A DNA stretch of 64,000 nt from Brassica napus (taxonomy: Eukaryota; Streptophyta; Magnoliopsida; Brassicales; Brassicaceae). Where the stretch lies: positions 3,358,652-3,422,651 of the forward strand of contig NC_063444.1 of the NCBI RefSeq assembly GCF_020379485.1, in the 5' to 3' direction. Position numbers and translations under genes: made by a program. Positions 34,337 through 45,503 of this stretch are shown in pieces. Each line of letters begins with the position of its first letter. Position 1 is the first letter of the stretch. The notes beneath the pieces were generated by a model. The model was not told the DNA's origin. It searched no databases and saw only the letters and a program-made list of their open reading frames with translations.

Positions 34337-35805
34337 TAGGGGCTGTTCGTTTCACCATTTGTATGATCCATTCAGATGATCCATTCAGATTTTTGGGACT
34401 GTTTGTTTGTCCATCCAAGTGGTTCATATAGATGAATCATCTAAATGAATTTTATGTTTGTATCTTTATTTTCATTTCCATCCGAATGAGTTTAGTAAAC
34501 AAATTACCAAAATACTCTTGTCTTGATTTAATCATATGTTAAAATTTACTACAATAATAACTTCTAATAAACATTTAAATTGATAAACATGTATTTGAAA
34601 AAAAAAACATTAAAGTTTCAAACTAAAAGAGTATTAATAATAAACCGACTATAACTTCGGTTTTGGCGGAAAACGAAATTTTTCGGTTATGACGGAAAAT
34701 GAGATTTTTCGATTTTGACGGGAAAACGAGATTTTTTATTTTGACGAAAAAACGAGATTTTTCGATTTTGGTGGGAAAACGAGATTTTTTTTGTTTGGCG
34801 AGAAAATGCATTTTTGCGGTTTTGGCGGAAAAACGAGATATTTTTCTTTTGGCGGGAAAAACACGTTTTTTGGTTTTGGCGGGAAACTCGTTTTTCGGTT
34901 TTGGCGGGAAAATACAATTTTCGATTTTGGCGAGAAAACACGTTTTGTGGTTTTGGCGGGAAAACATGTTATTCGGTTTTGGCGGGAAAACGCGTTTTTG
35001 CGTTTTTGGCGTGAAAACGCGTTTTTGTAGTTTTGGCATGAAAACGTGTTTTTCGGATTTCGCGGAAAATGCGTTTTGGCGGGAAAATATGTTTTTGCAG
35101 TTTTCGCGGGAAAATGCGTTTTTTACGGGAAAACACGTTTTTGCGGTTTTTGCGGGAAAAAGCGTTTTGGCGGGAAAACACGTTTTGCAGTTTTCACGAG
35201 AATATGTGTTTTGCAGTTTTGGCGGGAAATGCATTCTGATGAGAAAACGCATTTTTTTGTTTTGGCGGGAAAATCCGGCGGGAAAACACATTTTGTTGTT
35301 TTGGTGGGAAACGTGTTTTTGTGTTTTGGCGGAAAATGTATTTTGGGGTTTTGACGTGAAAAGCGTTTTTGTGATTTTGGCATGAAAACACGTTTTTGCG
35401 GGAAAACACGTTTTTGCAATTTTGACGGGAAAACACGTTTTTGCAATTTTGTGCGGAAATGCATTTTTAGAGTTTTGGCGTGAAAATTTTGATTTTAGGT
35501 TTTCGCGGAAAAATGCGTTTTTGTGGTTTTGTCAGTTTTCGTGTGTGACAAAATGATATTATGTTTATGTTTGTAATTTGTGAATTACATCAAGGGCATA
35601 ATAGACGTTATACCAAATTGAATGAACCATCTCCATCCAAATGGTCTAAATTGGATCAGCTGAATAGACTTTAAAATTAGGCCTAAATTTTCGAAAGTCA
35701 TTCGGATGATCCATCCAGATGAGTTGCACTTTTAGTGTCGGAACGAACAAAACTCTCATCTCCGTCCAGATGGCTCATCCGGATGGAGAAACAAACAGAT
35801 CCCTA
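34337..35805. mobile_element. Non-autonomous hAT-like DNA transposon carrying an E2F-site array
   Basis: The ends form an imperfect terminal inverted repeat: TAGGGGCTGTTCGTTTCACC at 34337 against TAGGGATCTGTTTGTTTCTCC read inward on the minus strand from 35805. Subterminal regions on both sides repeat variants of GATGATCCATTCAGATG in both orientations. The interior is a degenerate array of GGCGGGAAAA motifs and no transposase is encoded. No clear 8-bp target duplication is seen, so the hAT assignment is inference from the ends and subterminal repeats. Confidence 0.65.
34640..35540 (+). repeat. Degenerate tandem array of E2F consensus sites (TTTTGGCGGGAAA)
   Basis: The stretch is made of units of about 25-35 bp with core TTTTGGCGGGAAAA followed by variants of CACGTTTTT. 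I count about nine exact TTTTGGCGGGAAA copies (for example near 34846, 34878, 34902, 34957, 34977, 35077, 35166, 35216 and 35259) and more than fifteen one- or two-base variants. The core contains TTTGGCGG, which fits the E2F consensus TTTSSCGC/TTTSGCGS. The long overlapping ORFs on both strands (up to 228 residues, Phe/Gly/Lys- or Lys/Pro-rich) are by-products of the repeat, not genes. Confidence 0.9.
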
Positions 35806-35943
35806 CTATCGTGGATTAGTTAGACCTCAGCTAATATAAAAACAAAAATGCAAATCGAAACTATCAAAAGGATAATAAACACCGTGAACTGATCTAGTTG
35901 TGCATAGGATCCAATGTGTAGTCCAGTGCTAACATGCATTATT

Positions 35944-36619
35944 TTATTCAGACTCGGGAATTGCTAACTGAAAGAAACGTAAGAGGAGGAAGACGGAGGT
36001 GTAGAAGAGAAGACCCCTGGTGATTAATCCGTAAAGTTGGTCAGTATGAATAGGGACACGCATGACTGCTACATCTGGCCGACAAATGTACTTGTTTACT
36101 ACTTGTGCAGTTCCTTTTGTTACAAAGAAGGATCTAGTTGTTGTTGTTGACATCATCAACATGTCTCTTTCCAAGATCAAATTTTCGCATGGGTGGAGTG
36201 ACTCAGCCATGTAAACCACTCCAATTGCGTCACACACTCTGATTTCCACAGAGTCAGCTGATGAAGCAATTACAAAGATTAAAACAAATTGATTAATAAC
36301 CTCAAAGAAATAAAAATTTCTTACCGGTATTAGATTCGACGGTGTGGAATTTGCGGGTGAAATCAGGACCTGTCAAAATAATTCCATCTGAACTGCCGAA
36401 AAACTGTAATGGTGGGAGAAACGGTGCAAAAACTATCATCATCAGCAGCATGAGCATCACATACTCCTTCGTCATCGTCAAATCCAAATATGATATTAGC
36501 CCTAGAATCAAAACAGCACCTGATAATAAGGGTAGAGAAAAGTCTACCGTGAAATAAGGGTAGAATTTAGTTAAGATTCCGAAAAGAAAGAGGGTCTCAA
36601 CTACAATACTTGAACCCAA
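35944..36619 (-). CDS. Hypothetical two-exon membrane protein
   Basis: Two exons join in phase: about 36619-36325 (donor G|GTAAGA) and 36257-35944 (acceptor CAG, stop TAA), giving about 200 residues. Exon 1 encodes two or three hydrophobic helices (FSLPLLSGAVLILGLISYL and MLMLLMMIVFAPFLPPL). Exon 2 encodes a more polar domain (VEIRVCDAIGVVYMAE, RSFFVTKGTAQVV) and a final hydrophobic segment (GLLFYTSVFLLLRFF). I do not recognise the family. No in-frame ATG precedes residue 49 in exon 1, so the true start is unknown or lies in an upstream exon. It sits among transposons, which is unusual for an intact frame; it could be a lineage-specific gene or a captured fragment. Confidence 0.5.
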
Positions 36620-37016
36620 ACTATTAAAACTAACCCATTATCTAATTTTGGTTTCATTCGGTTACGGCTGGGTTTTGGGTCTTTCCTTATTTGTAAATTT
36701 TAGTTTGGTTTCGGTTTAAATAAGGATATCCATTTAATTTCTTTTTTTTTTTTAAATCAACAATCTACACATATCTTTAAATCCTTAAAAACTATTTTAA
36801 TAAAAATTTAGATATTTTAAAACTATAAAAATAATATATCTAATTTATTAAATTAGAATTATTTTCAGAGGTCATATGTTATATAATTATATTTAAGATT
36901 TGGACTACCAAACATAAATTCATTTAAATCATAATATATTTTAAAATCTAATCAATATGTATCTAACGTATAGTTATCTACTCGTTGACAAAAAAAACAT
37001 ATAGTTATCTACTATA
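36620..37016. other. AT-rich flank
   Basis: No gene is seen. It is A/T-rich with a T run near 36745, and ends at the left target duplication of the next element. Confidence 0.5.
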
Positions 37017-37021
37017 GGTAC

Positions 37022-39104
37022 TGTGACAACCTGTCTCGTGGACCACCCGTCTCGTAGGCTCCATGCTCACAGCGCTGCAGCGCATCAACCCCAACCCCTC
37101 TCTTATGAGTTCTCACCAATTTCATAATTTGGTTGTTGATGCGTTTCGAACCCAGGACCTCACCTTTTAACAACTCTCTCACAGGACAAGTTGTCACCAA
37201 TTGAATTTGTAAGACCCGATCATGGATTCTTCAATCCAACCAGACCGCAGTCTCACCAAACAATCCTAACCAGTTTGATTCCATTAACTCCGATTCAAAT
37301 ACAATATTTTCTAAATATTTATGAGTAATTTGAAGTTCATTGTTACACACTTAAATCCAACCAGAATCAATAAGGCAAATAGATACTTCATACATAGATA
37401 AACAGAATCAAACATCATTCATTCGTTCAACATAAACAAGTTGCTCATTAGGCTATCATAAGTTCACAGGTTTCACAATAGACTACTAAGATAACACCAC
37501 TGCTAGGTATGACACATTCACCACACATCTTCCCATGGCCGGAGTCCTCACGGTGATTTTCCTTTACCACGGTCCAAGCCTGTACCCGAGACCAACATAA
37601 CACAGACACAAACACCTGGTCAGATTATTAAACAAGAATCTATCACACAGCATGGCTGGAATCACATCTATCATCAAAATTACTCATCAGGCCAAAACAT
37701 GACCAATTTCAAAAATACTCCAAAAATTAATTAAAATTCATGACAATTCATGATAACTCCCAGCTAAAAGAATGCCATAATCAGAATTTGCATAACCGGT
37801 CTCGATCCTATAGATCTCGGCCAAAATCAGTCAAACCGGCCCAAAGTGAACATCATCGAATCAATTCCTAAAAACTGATTAAAATTCATGAAAACCCATG
37901 ATAATTCATAACTAAGAGATTCTCATAATCAGAATCCAAATATTCGACCCAGAACATATGGATCCTGATCATGGTCAGTCCGGCCAAAGCCATGGACTTT
38001 CATCAGTTCTTTGATCCGGCCAAGGCCTAAGATTTGTGCTTCCATGTCTGAAACATCAACATCCAATACCACAACAAGAAATAGATGAAAGACAGTGTAT
38101 AAGATCAGAGTTAGGTGTAACCAAACGAACCAGCCGGATCCATAGGCACATATGGTTCATCTGCCGGCTATGTCCGGTGGTACTTGGTCACACCTCTCAC
38201 CTTAGGGTTACGATCTCCAGGGGCTGTCTCCTTCTCCTTCTCAATCTCCTTCTCCTTGTCTTTCTGCCTAGTATCCATCCTCTTGCTATCGCAGACAAAC
38301 TCCACCGGAAACAACCAGGAACCACCACAGATCGGATCGCCCAACTGTCGGTCTGTCTCTCTTTTCTCTCTGGAACTTTTATCTGAGTTTTCTGTCTTTT
38401 CTCATCTGATATTTTCGACAGAGACAAGGAAAAAAAAATGAAGAAGAAATCGATCATAACCTCCCCCATAATTGCCTGGACGAGCAGTTACCAAAAGATA
38501 CCAAAAGTGGCAGTTTTCCCATAACCGCCGCCCAGTAACTGCCCATGGCGGTTATCTTCTTTTTCCTTCATTTTTAAATGAAACCTGAGCCTTCTCACTC
38601 CCTGGTTCGATCCCCAATACTCCTGATCCAACCGTCACACATGGACCACCGGCTCGGTCCGTAACCGCTCGGACCCGACCACACTGGTTCGGACCGGAAC
38701 ACTCTTCCCAACTGAGATGAGCTAGTATTCCAGCTCATGTGAGCTGATTAAGTCATGGTGAACTAGTTTCCAGCTGCACCTAGCTGGCTGAGCTTGATCC
38801 GGACCTCATACAGCTTCCGGTTCACTCATCCAGTTCCTTATTACTTGTTTCCGGCGAGGCCCCATATCCAAGAGACTGGATCACTGTAATTCACGGAAGT
38901 TTATTTGGACCTCTCGCCCAGCCGCTTCTTTTCATTTGATTATTATTTGAATCTTCATATTTTGGTTAAGTCTCAGCTTCCTGATGCCCTTAACCTTCAT
39001 TTTGGACCATAGTACGTTTGTCTCAAGGTCTTACGACCTGACTGGTGTGTCTCCTCGCACCATGGTCCGTCCGGGCGATCCTATCTAGGATCGGGGACAT
39101 GACA
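37022..39104. mobile_element. Probable solo LTR (2083 bp) flanked by a 5-bp target duplication
   Basis: The unit starts TGTGACAAC and ends GGACATGACA, so it has TG...CA ends. It is flanked by GGTAC on both sides (37017-37021 and 39105-39109). It is much more GC-rich than its surroundings and encodes nothing convincing. An internal tandem duplication of about 140-170 bp is visible (about 37715-37840 versus 37855-37990, sharing ATTAAAATTCATGA, TCATAATCAGAAT and GGCCAAA). This fits a solo LTR left after recombination of a Gypsy-type element. The superfamily cannot be proven without a relative. The orientation is unknown. Confidence 0.65.
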
Positions 39105-39109
39105 GGTAC

Positions 39110-39975
39110 GTTATAAACCATAAACCAAATAATGATGAACCAACCATTCAGTTATATACAACTATATTTTGACCCGCACTTTCAAAACGCGGGATAATTT
39201 TTTTGTTAAAACTTTATATAATCGCATTTTCTCTTTATTTGAAGTAAACATAGGCATAAAATCCATAACCCGAAGTCTGAATCGTACCCGGTCTGAAATG
39301 CAAAAAATACGAGAATGGATCTTGTAGGTGGTGTAAAACATATCCAAACTCGAAGTGTTATTAGCCGAACCTGAACGGGTAGCCCAGAGAGCCGGAAAAC
39401 CCAAAACAAATTTGACTAACCCGAAAAATCAAAATAACAGCTTCGAATTTCCAAATTAATCGCAAATATAAGTATTTGAAACATATATATATATGCAATT
39501 CAAAGATTCTTGTATATTTAGTTTGAAATGATATCTAAAAATAAGTATTTAAAGTTTCAATAATTACCTTAAATATCTAATTCTATATCAATGAGTATTT
39601 ATTTCTTACATTTTATTTTATAATTTTGGACTTAACTTCAGATATATCCGAAACAAACCAATATAACCTCAATCCAAACGATATATGGTTACTTTATGGG
39701 TTTTAGTATGTAATACAATTTAGAACCAAAAACGATATGTTATATTTGAACTCAATTTATACTTAGAAATTTACCATAATGAGATCTAGGATGTGATAAA
39801 AATTATAACCAAGATTCAAAATACCAGACCCGTAACCCAACGGTTACCTGAACTTACAAACCTAATTTAAAGTGTATTTTATATTTTGTTCAGCTAGTTT
39901 TATTTTTGATAGATAGTTTACATATTTGTTGGAATAACCCGTAAAATAAACTCGTAAGAATTACAAACATCATGA
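39110..39975. other. AT-rich sequence with transposon debris
   Basis: A small palindrome (CCCGC...GCGGG) lies at about 39172-39191. CCCGAA/CCGAACC-rich remnants run from about 39270 to 39430. No ORF of note is present. It is likely an old non-autonomous element, undetermined. Confidence 0.4.
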
Positions 39976-39984
39976 CGATGGGCT

Positions 39985-40245
39985 GCGGGTGCTCACATCA
40001 CCTTTTAGGCGAAAGCAGAAATAGGGACTTAGGGCTGCGGGTCATCAAAATCCCGAAGGTTAAGCTCATCCCGCTTTCGACCCGTCCCGTTTACGACCCG
40101 TCCCGTTTTTGACTCGTCCCGCTTTGAACCCGTCCCGCGAGGCCCGCAATTTTGCGGGCTTACCAAATGGAGGTCTAATCCCGCTCCACAGCAAGCCTTT
40201 ACGGGCCAGGCCCGCGGTCGAGGTCCTTGATTGCCATCCCTAAAT
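39985..40245. mobile_element. hAT-type non-autonomous element remnant
   Basis: The right end reads TAGGGATGGCAATCAAGG on the minus strand (about 40224-40241), matching the common plant hAT terminus TAGGGATGGCAA. The interior has a short array of about 16-bp units (CGACCCGTCCCGTTT variants, about 40076-40140) and palindromic CCCGCAATTTTGCGGG at about 40142-40158. The left end near 40022 (TAGGGACTTAGGG) is a weak match. The minus-strand ORF here is a by-product. Confidence 0.55.
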
Positions 40246-42821
40246 ATTTCTATGGCCAAAAAATAAAATCACAGCTCGTTCGTACCAATGATCCTAACGT
40301 AGTTACTTTTAATAACAAAAAATCCTAACATCTAGCCTATATATATGGTAATATTTTATATTGAGATTGTTAATGCTAAAGTTTGTAAACAGTTTTTATG
40401 GTAATATTCTAAATAATCAAAAGAAATATTCAATAGGTGTGGAAGTCTTACACAATAACAAACGCCACCTCTGCTTCTCAAAAATCAAAAAGGAATATTC
40501 AATATAAATTAAGAAATTCTCTTTCAACAAATTCCACACAAAAAAATACACAATAACAAACATTCGTTGATGACTATTAGTTTTATGCACCGTAGATTGG
40601 TTTAAACCTTTATATATTAGTCGTATTCCTTGTGATATCTTATGTGTTTTTGTGATTGTGTAATTTTTTTTGAGGTTTTGTTCATAACAAATTTCAATTT
40701 TATATCATGTTTTCATGTTTTCCAGTGGCTGTAGAGATAACCACGAGTTAATAGTTTAAATAATTTTGATATATAATTCAATTTTTATTCGCATTTTTAA
40801 ACCACTGAATATTTATTTTATGATGAAAAATTTCATTAACAACATTATAAATGTTTTGTTAATTTATAATATTTTTGTCTATCGAAAATATTTCTTTATT
40901 AAAATTAGTGCTTCTAAACCCGATCCGGATCCATGGTCAAACCGGTAAATTGGTAATCCTATATGTAATAGGTTTTTAAAAAATACAAGAAAAGATCATA
41001 TAGCGTGTTGACTCGAGTTCTTTGAACAAGCTCTCCACATCAATTTAATTTGATTGAAAGCTCTCAATCAAATTAGAGATCTCCCGCCATATTGGACTTT
41101 TTACCTTTTTATTCTTATGAGTAGGGAGTCAATCTGAAAGGATATCGTGAAAGAAGCACACTGGATGGGCGTGCTTCGACCGTGTCTCCGGGGCACAGTT
41201 TCTCTTCCTTCAAAATTTGGATGAGTCGATGTCGATCGAAAGCGCTGTTTGATGAGCCTGCGTAGTATTAATATAGTGAAGTTTTCTTTATTTTATCATT
41301 TTTTCTTTATTTTTATCATTTCACATAAAAATATTGAAAACATATTTAAAAAATATTTTATAATAACTTGGAGTTACGACATATAATAAAAATAACAATA
41401 AGACCAAAATTAATAAGTATGTAAATATCTAATGCACACATTTAAATTGACTTTAAAATTTTAAAATTTGCTATTTAAATCAAATTGAATTACATACCAG
41501 TCATCCGTCAATCCAACTGGCTAGCCTCGGGATTTAGAAGTTAATTTGTTGCAGGTTTTATCGGGTTTAAATTATAAATATTTCTTAAAGCACAAACCAG
41601 ATTACATATGGAATTACCGGTTTACTGGTTCAACCATGGATTCGAGTAATGTTTAAAATAGTGATTTAAATGCAGAAATATTTCAAATAGACAAAATTCT
41701 TACAAATTAACAAAATCTTTATAATAAAAAATTTCACCATAAAATATCTAGCACTTTTGAAACGCATATCAAAATCTAATATAACTTATATTAGTGTCCT
41801 CAGTTCTATAATGATTAAAGACCGATAACAAAAAAGTGAAATTTGAAATTTTAATCCTTTTGTATCTAGATCATATGATTTTTAATAAGATTTTATTTAT
41901 TTTAAATGCTAAACCAAACAAAAACAAACATAGAAACTCTAGATATACAAAATAAGAAATGTAAAAATGTTTTTTAAAAATATTGTATTTATTGATAAAC
42001 AAACAAATAATATTGTATTTATTATTATATTTTGAAATGTAAATAACCAAATATACAAAATAAGAAATGTAAAAATGTTTTTAAAAAATATAAAATAAGA
42101 AATAATTTTTTATACATTTTTAAATTCAGTATATAAACTATTATTTATCTTTATAATGTGTATTACAACCAAAAAGTTATAAATATGTTATTTAAAATGA
42201 ATTCATGCATAAAATTTGCATTCGTTTTAGTTTTGCAGAAATTGGTAGATGTATTACAAACAATTTTTTAAAAAATAAAGTATCTTAACGATTCAATACC
42301 TTATATACAGTACACATAACATATGAATAGAGAGGTGAAAAACCTTTTGTCACAGGTTGCTTTTGTTTACTTTGGTGAGAGATGAGCTAGGATCACCACA
42401 CAATTTGTGTTAATAAAACCAAAACAAAAGGGTTCAGTTCCAATCTCCGGTTCGATGTTTGTAATCTAATTTTCCGGTATAGATCCCCCACCCATAAAGA
42501 GATAACATTCCAAATAACATAGAAGATCTCCCCATCCCTCGTCGCGTAGCTCCACCCCCACCCCCCCCCCCCCCCCCCCCCCCCCCACAGTAGCCCTAAT
42601 CTGGACGATCGCTACACACCGAAAGGAAACCCTATTTATCTCCCATTCGATACCAACTTTGCTTCCCCCAACCTTCTCTTCATTTCTCGTTTCTGATCCG
42701 TAACCCTAATTATCCACAATCGCCGCTACTCAGATCTTTCAGCTGCAATCGGGCAATTCCGTATCTGGGTTTCACTAAAAATCAAACCTTTTGAGCTCTT
42801 GTAATCCGAATCGAAGAGAAG
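40246..42821. other. AT-rich intergenic region and promoter of the following gene
   Basis: No gene is recognised. A perfect 11-bp inverted repeat with a 6-base loop lies at 41047-41074 (AATTTGATTGA and its complement). About 41090-41270 is a small GC-richer island of unknown origin. From about 42420 the sequence becomes promoter and 5' UTR, with a 26-base C run at 42561-42586 and CT-rich sequence up to the ATG at 42822. Confidence 0.5.
42561..42586. repeat. C26 homopolymer in promoter/5' UTR
   Basis: There are twenty-six consecutive C, preceded by CCACCCCCA, about 236 bp upstream of the start codon at 42822. The opposite strand is a G26 run able to form G-quadruplexes. Confidence 0.9.
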
Positions 42822-44155
42822 ATGGTCGGTGGTGGAAACAGGAGAGACGAAGGATCGATGCCGATTCAGAACACCAACTTGTTCGCGGCTTTGGATACTC
42901 GGAGGAAGAAGAAGAAGTCCGACAAGAGCAAAGGACGTCAAGATCCGGCGAAGGAGCCTGAGCCGCAGGTGTTCTGGGCGCCTACGCCTCTCAAGGCTAA
43001 GGCTTGGGCGGATATCGACAGCGACGATGAAGATGATGACTATTTCGCTACCACTGCTCCTCCTAAAGCCTTGTGGAGTACCTCCGAATCGTCCCGTTCG
43101 GATGCGAAAGAGGTTCCCGTTGAGGTTAGAAAGTCAATTTCTTTCATATGATGATGTGTGTCCTGTGTATGTTTAACCAGAAGCTTTAGATTTCACTTGT
43201 TTTGTTTTTTGTTTTTTTTTTTAGTTTGCTGTTGATTTACCTCATAGCCTTTATAGTTGACTGATGAATGATTGAAAGTTTGCATTTTTATGTTGAAAAT
43301 GAATCTTGTTTTGGCATAAGCTACTTTGTATTCTGAAGGTATATATGAAAGTGTAAACCTTTGTTGTTATAAAATTTTCATGATATGTTTGCGCCCCCTG
43401 GTTGTGTGCCTGTGGGTTTCTGATTGAGATGCGTTTGCTTTTTAATGTGGCAGGAAAGTGAAAGTGAAGAGGACATTCTTGACGAAGGCGATGATGATGA
43501 TGATTTGGAGGAAGAGCATGAGACGCAAGTTCATCCAGAAGCAGAGACTGAGGTGAAGAAGGCTCCTGAAGTTCCTGCACCACCCAAGGAACCAGAGAGG
43601 CAGCTTTCCAAGAAAGAGCTGAAACAGAAGGAACAAGCTGAGTTTGACGCTTTGTTAGCGGATTTTGGAGTTGCACCCATCAATGGTCAAGGAAACTCTC
43701 AAGGTATCTATCACACAGTTCTGCTCTACACTGGCTTATTATTATTATATGCTGAGAAAATCATTTGTTAATACTGATACCTAACAGATAAGCAAGAGAA
43801 GAAGGAAGCCAATGGAGAGGGAGAGAAGAAGGAGAACGCAGCCAGAGAATCAAAGGCCTCGAAGAAGAAGAAAAAGAAGAACAAACAGAAGGAAGTTAAA
43901 GAATCTCAGGATGAAATGAAGAGCAACTCAGATGCTCCTGCAGATGAGCAAGGGGGGGAGGAGGAGGGTTCTTCGTCCATGGATATCAAAGAACGGCTCA
44001 AGAAGATTGCATCAATGAAGAAGAAGAAATCAAGCAAAGAGACGGATGGTGGTGCAAAAGTTGCGGCACAAGAAGCAGCAGCGAGGAAGGCAAAGCTGGC
44101 TGCGGAAAAGAAGAAGAAAGAGAAGAATCACTACAATCAGCAGCCAGTGAGGTGA
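42822..44155 (+). CDS. Acidic/lysine-rich protein of the At4g32610 family
   Basis: Three exons: 42822-43124, 43454-43703, 43788-44155 (stop TGA), giving 306 residues in unbroken frame. The start MVGGGNRRD is preceded by purine-rich sequence and stops. The N-terminus carries a conserved-looking LFAALDTRRKKKK. It is followed by acidic runs (DSDDEDDD; DEGDDDDDLEEEHE), Lys/Glu-rich coiled-coil segments (QLSKKELKQKEQAEFDALL) and a basic tail (SKKKKKKNKQK; AAEKKKKEKN). The family is annotated in Arabidopsis only as 'copper ion binding', a weak electronic label; no metal motif is visible. Composition suggests a nucleic-acid- or ribosome-associated protein (inference). Confidence 0.88.
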
Positions 44156-44336
44156 AACCAATCACCCACCACCCACCCGTTTTGATATATGAACATGTGT
44201 CTCTTCCCTCTTTTGGTTGGGTCAGTACTTTTAGAGATATGGCTATTGATCTTTTGAATTATGTTGAATACAATGTGGGAACATAGACAAGAAAAAAACT
44301 CTCTTTGAATTTGTTTTGCTCTTTCTTTCTATATGT

Positions 44337-44443
44337 TCTTCATGTTTATCTTCGTCCTTAGAAACACCCATTATAATTAACAAAACTTTTTAATACCGGA
44401 ACTATACGTAAACCAAACTATAACCAAATCCAATTAAACTGAA
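44337..44443. repeat. Dispersed direct repeat, copy 1
   Basis: This copy starts TTCTTCATGTTTATCTTCG. It shares CACCCATTATAATTAACAAA, CTATACGTAAACCAAA and TATAACCAAATC with copy 2 at 45396-45503. Confidence 0.85.
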
Positions 44444-44580
44444 AGTACAAGCAAAACCGTTCCAAAAATCTCAATTAATAATCATTCAGAAAGTTGTAGG
44501 ATGACAATTTAGATTACTCAGTAGCTTAAGAATCAATTGGAAAAATATTGGTCCAAATCCAATTACTAGAGAATAGAAAA

Positions 44581-44664
44581 TGATATATTAACTTAAAATA
44601 TAAAAAACATGTATTATTTAGAGAATGATATATTAACTTAAAATATAAAAAACATGTATTATTT
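44581..44664. repeat. 45-bp tandem duplication
   Basis: TGATATATTAACTTAAAATA begins at 44581 and again at 44626; the copies are identical over about 39 bp. Confidence 0.9.
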
Positions 44665-45395
44665 CTTTAAATAAAAGCTACGGAGTTACCTAATATGATT
44701 TACATATATATTTGTTGATTAATGACTATGAATAATAAAGATTTGATAACAGTTTTTGCATCTTTATTCATTTTTGTTTAATTTTATATTATTAAAAAAT
44801 AAAGATTTGCTGTCAAAAAAAAAAATTAAAGATTAAATATTAACCATATAATAAAAAATTAATTTTTTTTCTTATATGTTATGTTTTGAATTTTTTTAAA
44901 ACGGTTTTATATTACAAAAATAAGAAAACCTAATATGTTATATTTAAAAAAATTTAAAACAACTTTAAATTACAAAAAAGAGGAAACCTTAAATGTTAGA
45001 TTTTTTCTTATATGTTATATTATGAATTTTTTAAAACGACTTTAAATTACAAAAATATAAGTTTTATTTAAGCATACGACTAAAAGTATAAAATGACATG
45101 TATCAATTCGATGGTTGATATGAAACCTTTCAAAATCATATGGAAGATAAATGTCAAAATCATTCAACTGCAGAAACAATACCGTTCATTTTTTTTAAGA
45201 ATGTGTTCGGTTAAAAAATAAGATTTTTGTGTCATAATTTGTTTAATGGCTAATCCGATCAGTTCATGATATATTAATTATAGTTTATGTTCATAATTTT
45301 TAATAAAAATACTGTTCAATTTTTAATTTATGTTCAGTTTTTAATTTATAACAAGACTGTTCAATTTTTAATTTATGTATCCTAGTAAATTGTAT

Positions 45396-45503
45396 TCTTC
45401 ATGTTTATCTTCGTGCTTAAAACAGACACCCATTATAATTAACAAAACGTTTAATTATCGAGCTATACGTAAACCAAATTATAACCAAATCGAATTAAAC
45501 CGA
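45396..45503. repeat. Dispersed direct repeat, copy 2
   Basis: This is the second copy of the repeat at 44337-44443, diverged at several positions. It lies about 230 bp upstream of the next start codon, so it is within that gene's promoter. Confidence 0.85.

Noticed and set aside
34623..35464. Long overlapping ORFs on both strands (up to 228 residues)
   Set aside because: They arise because the repeat unit lacks stops in several frames. Their Phe/Gly/Lys or Lys/Pro composition simply reflects the repeat.
34640..35540. CRISPR-like regular repeat array
   Set aside because: Units are degenerate, there are no unique spacers of constant length, and the context is a plant nuclear transposon.
38036..38469. 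ORFs on both strands in the solo LTR
   Set aside because: Low-complexity CTCCTT/GAAGAA sequence inside a non-coding LTR.
40029..40259. Minus-strand ORF of 76 residues
   Set aside because: It spans the CCCGTCCCG repeats and end of a hAT-like remnant, with no protein-like conservation.
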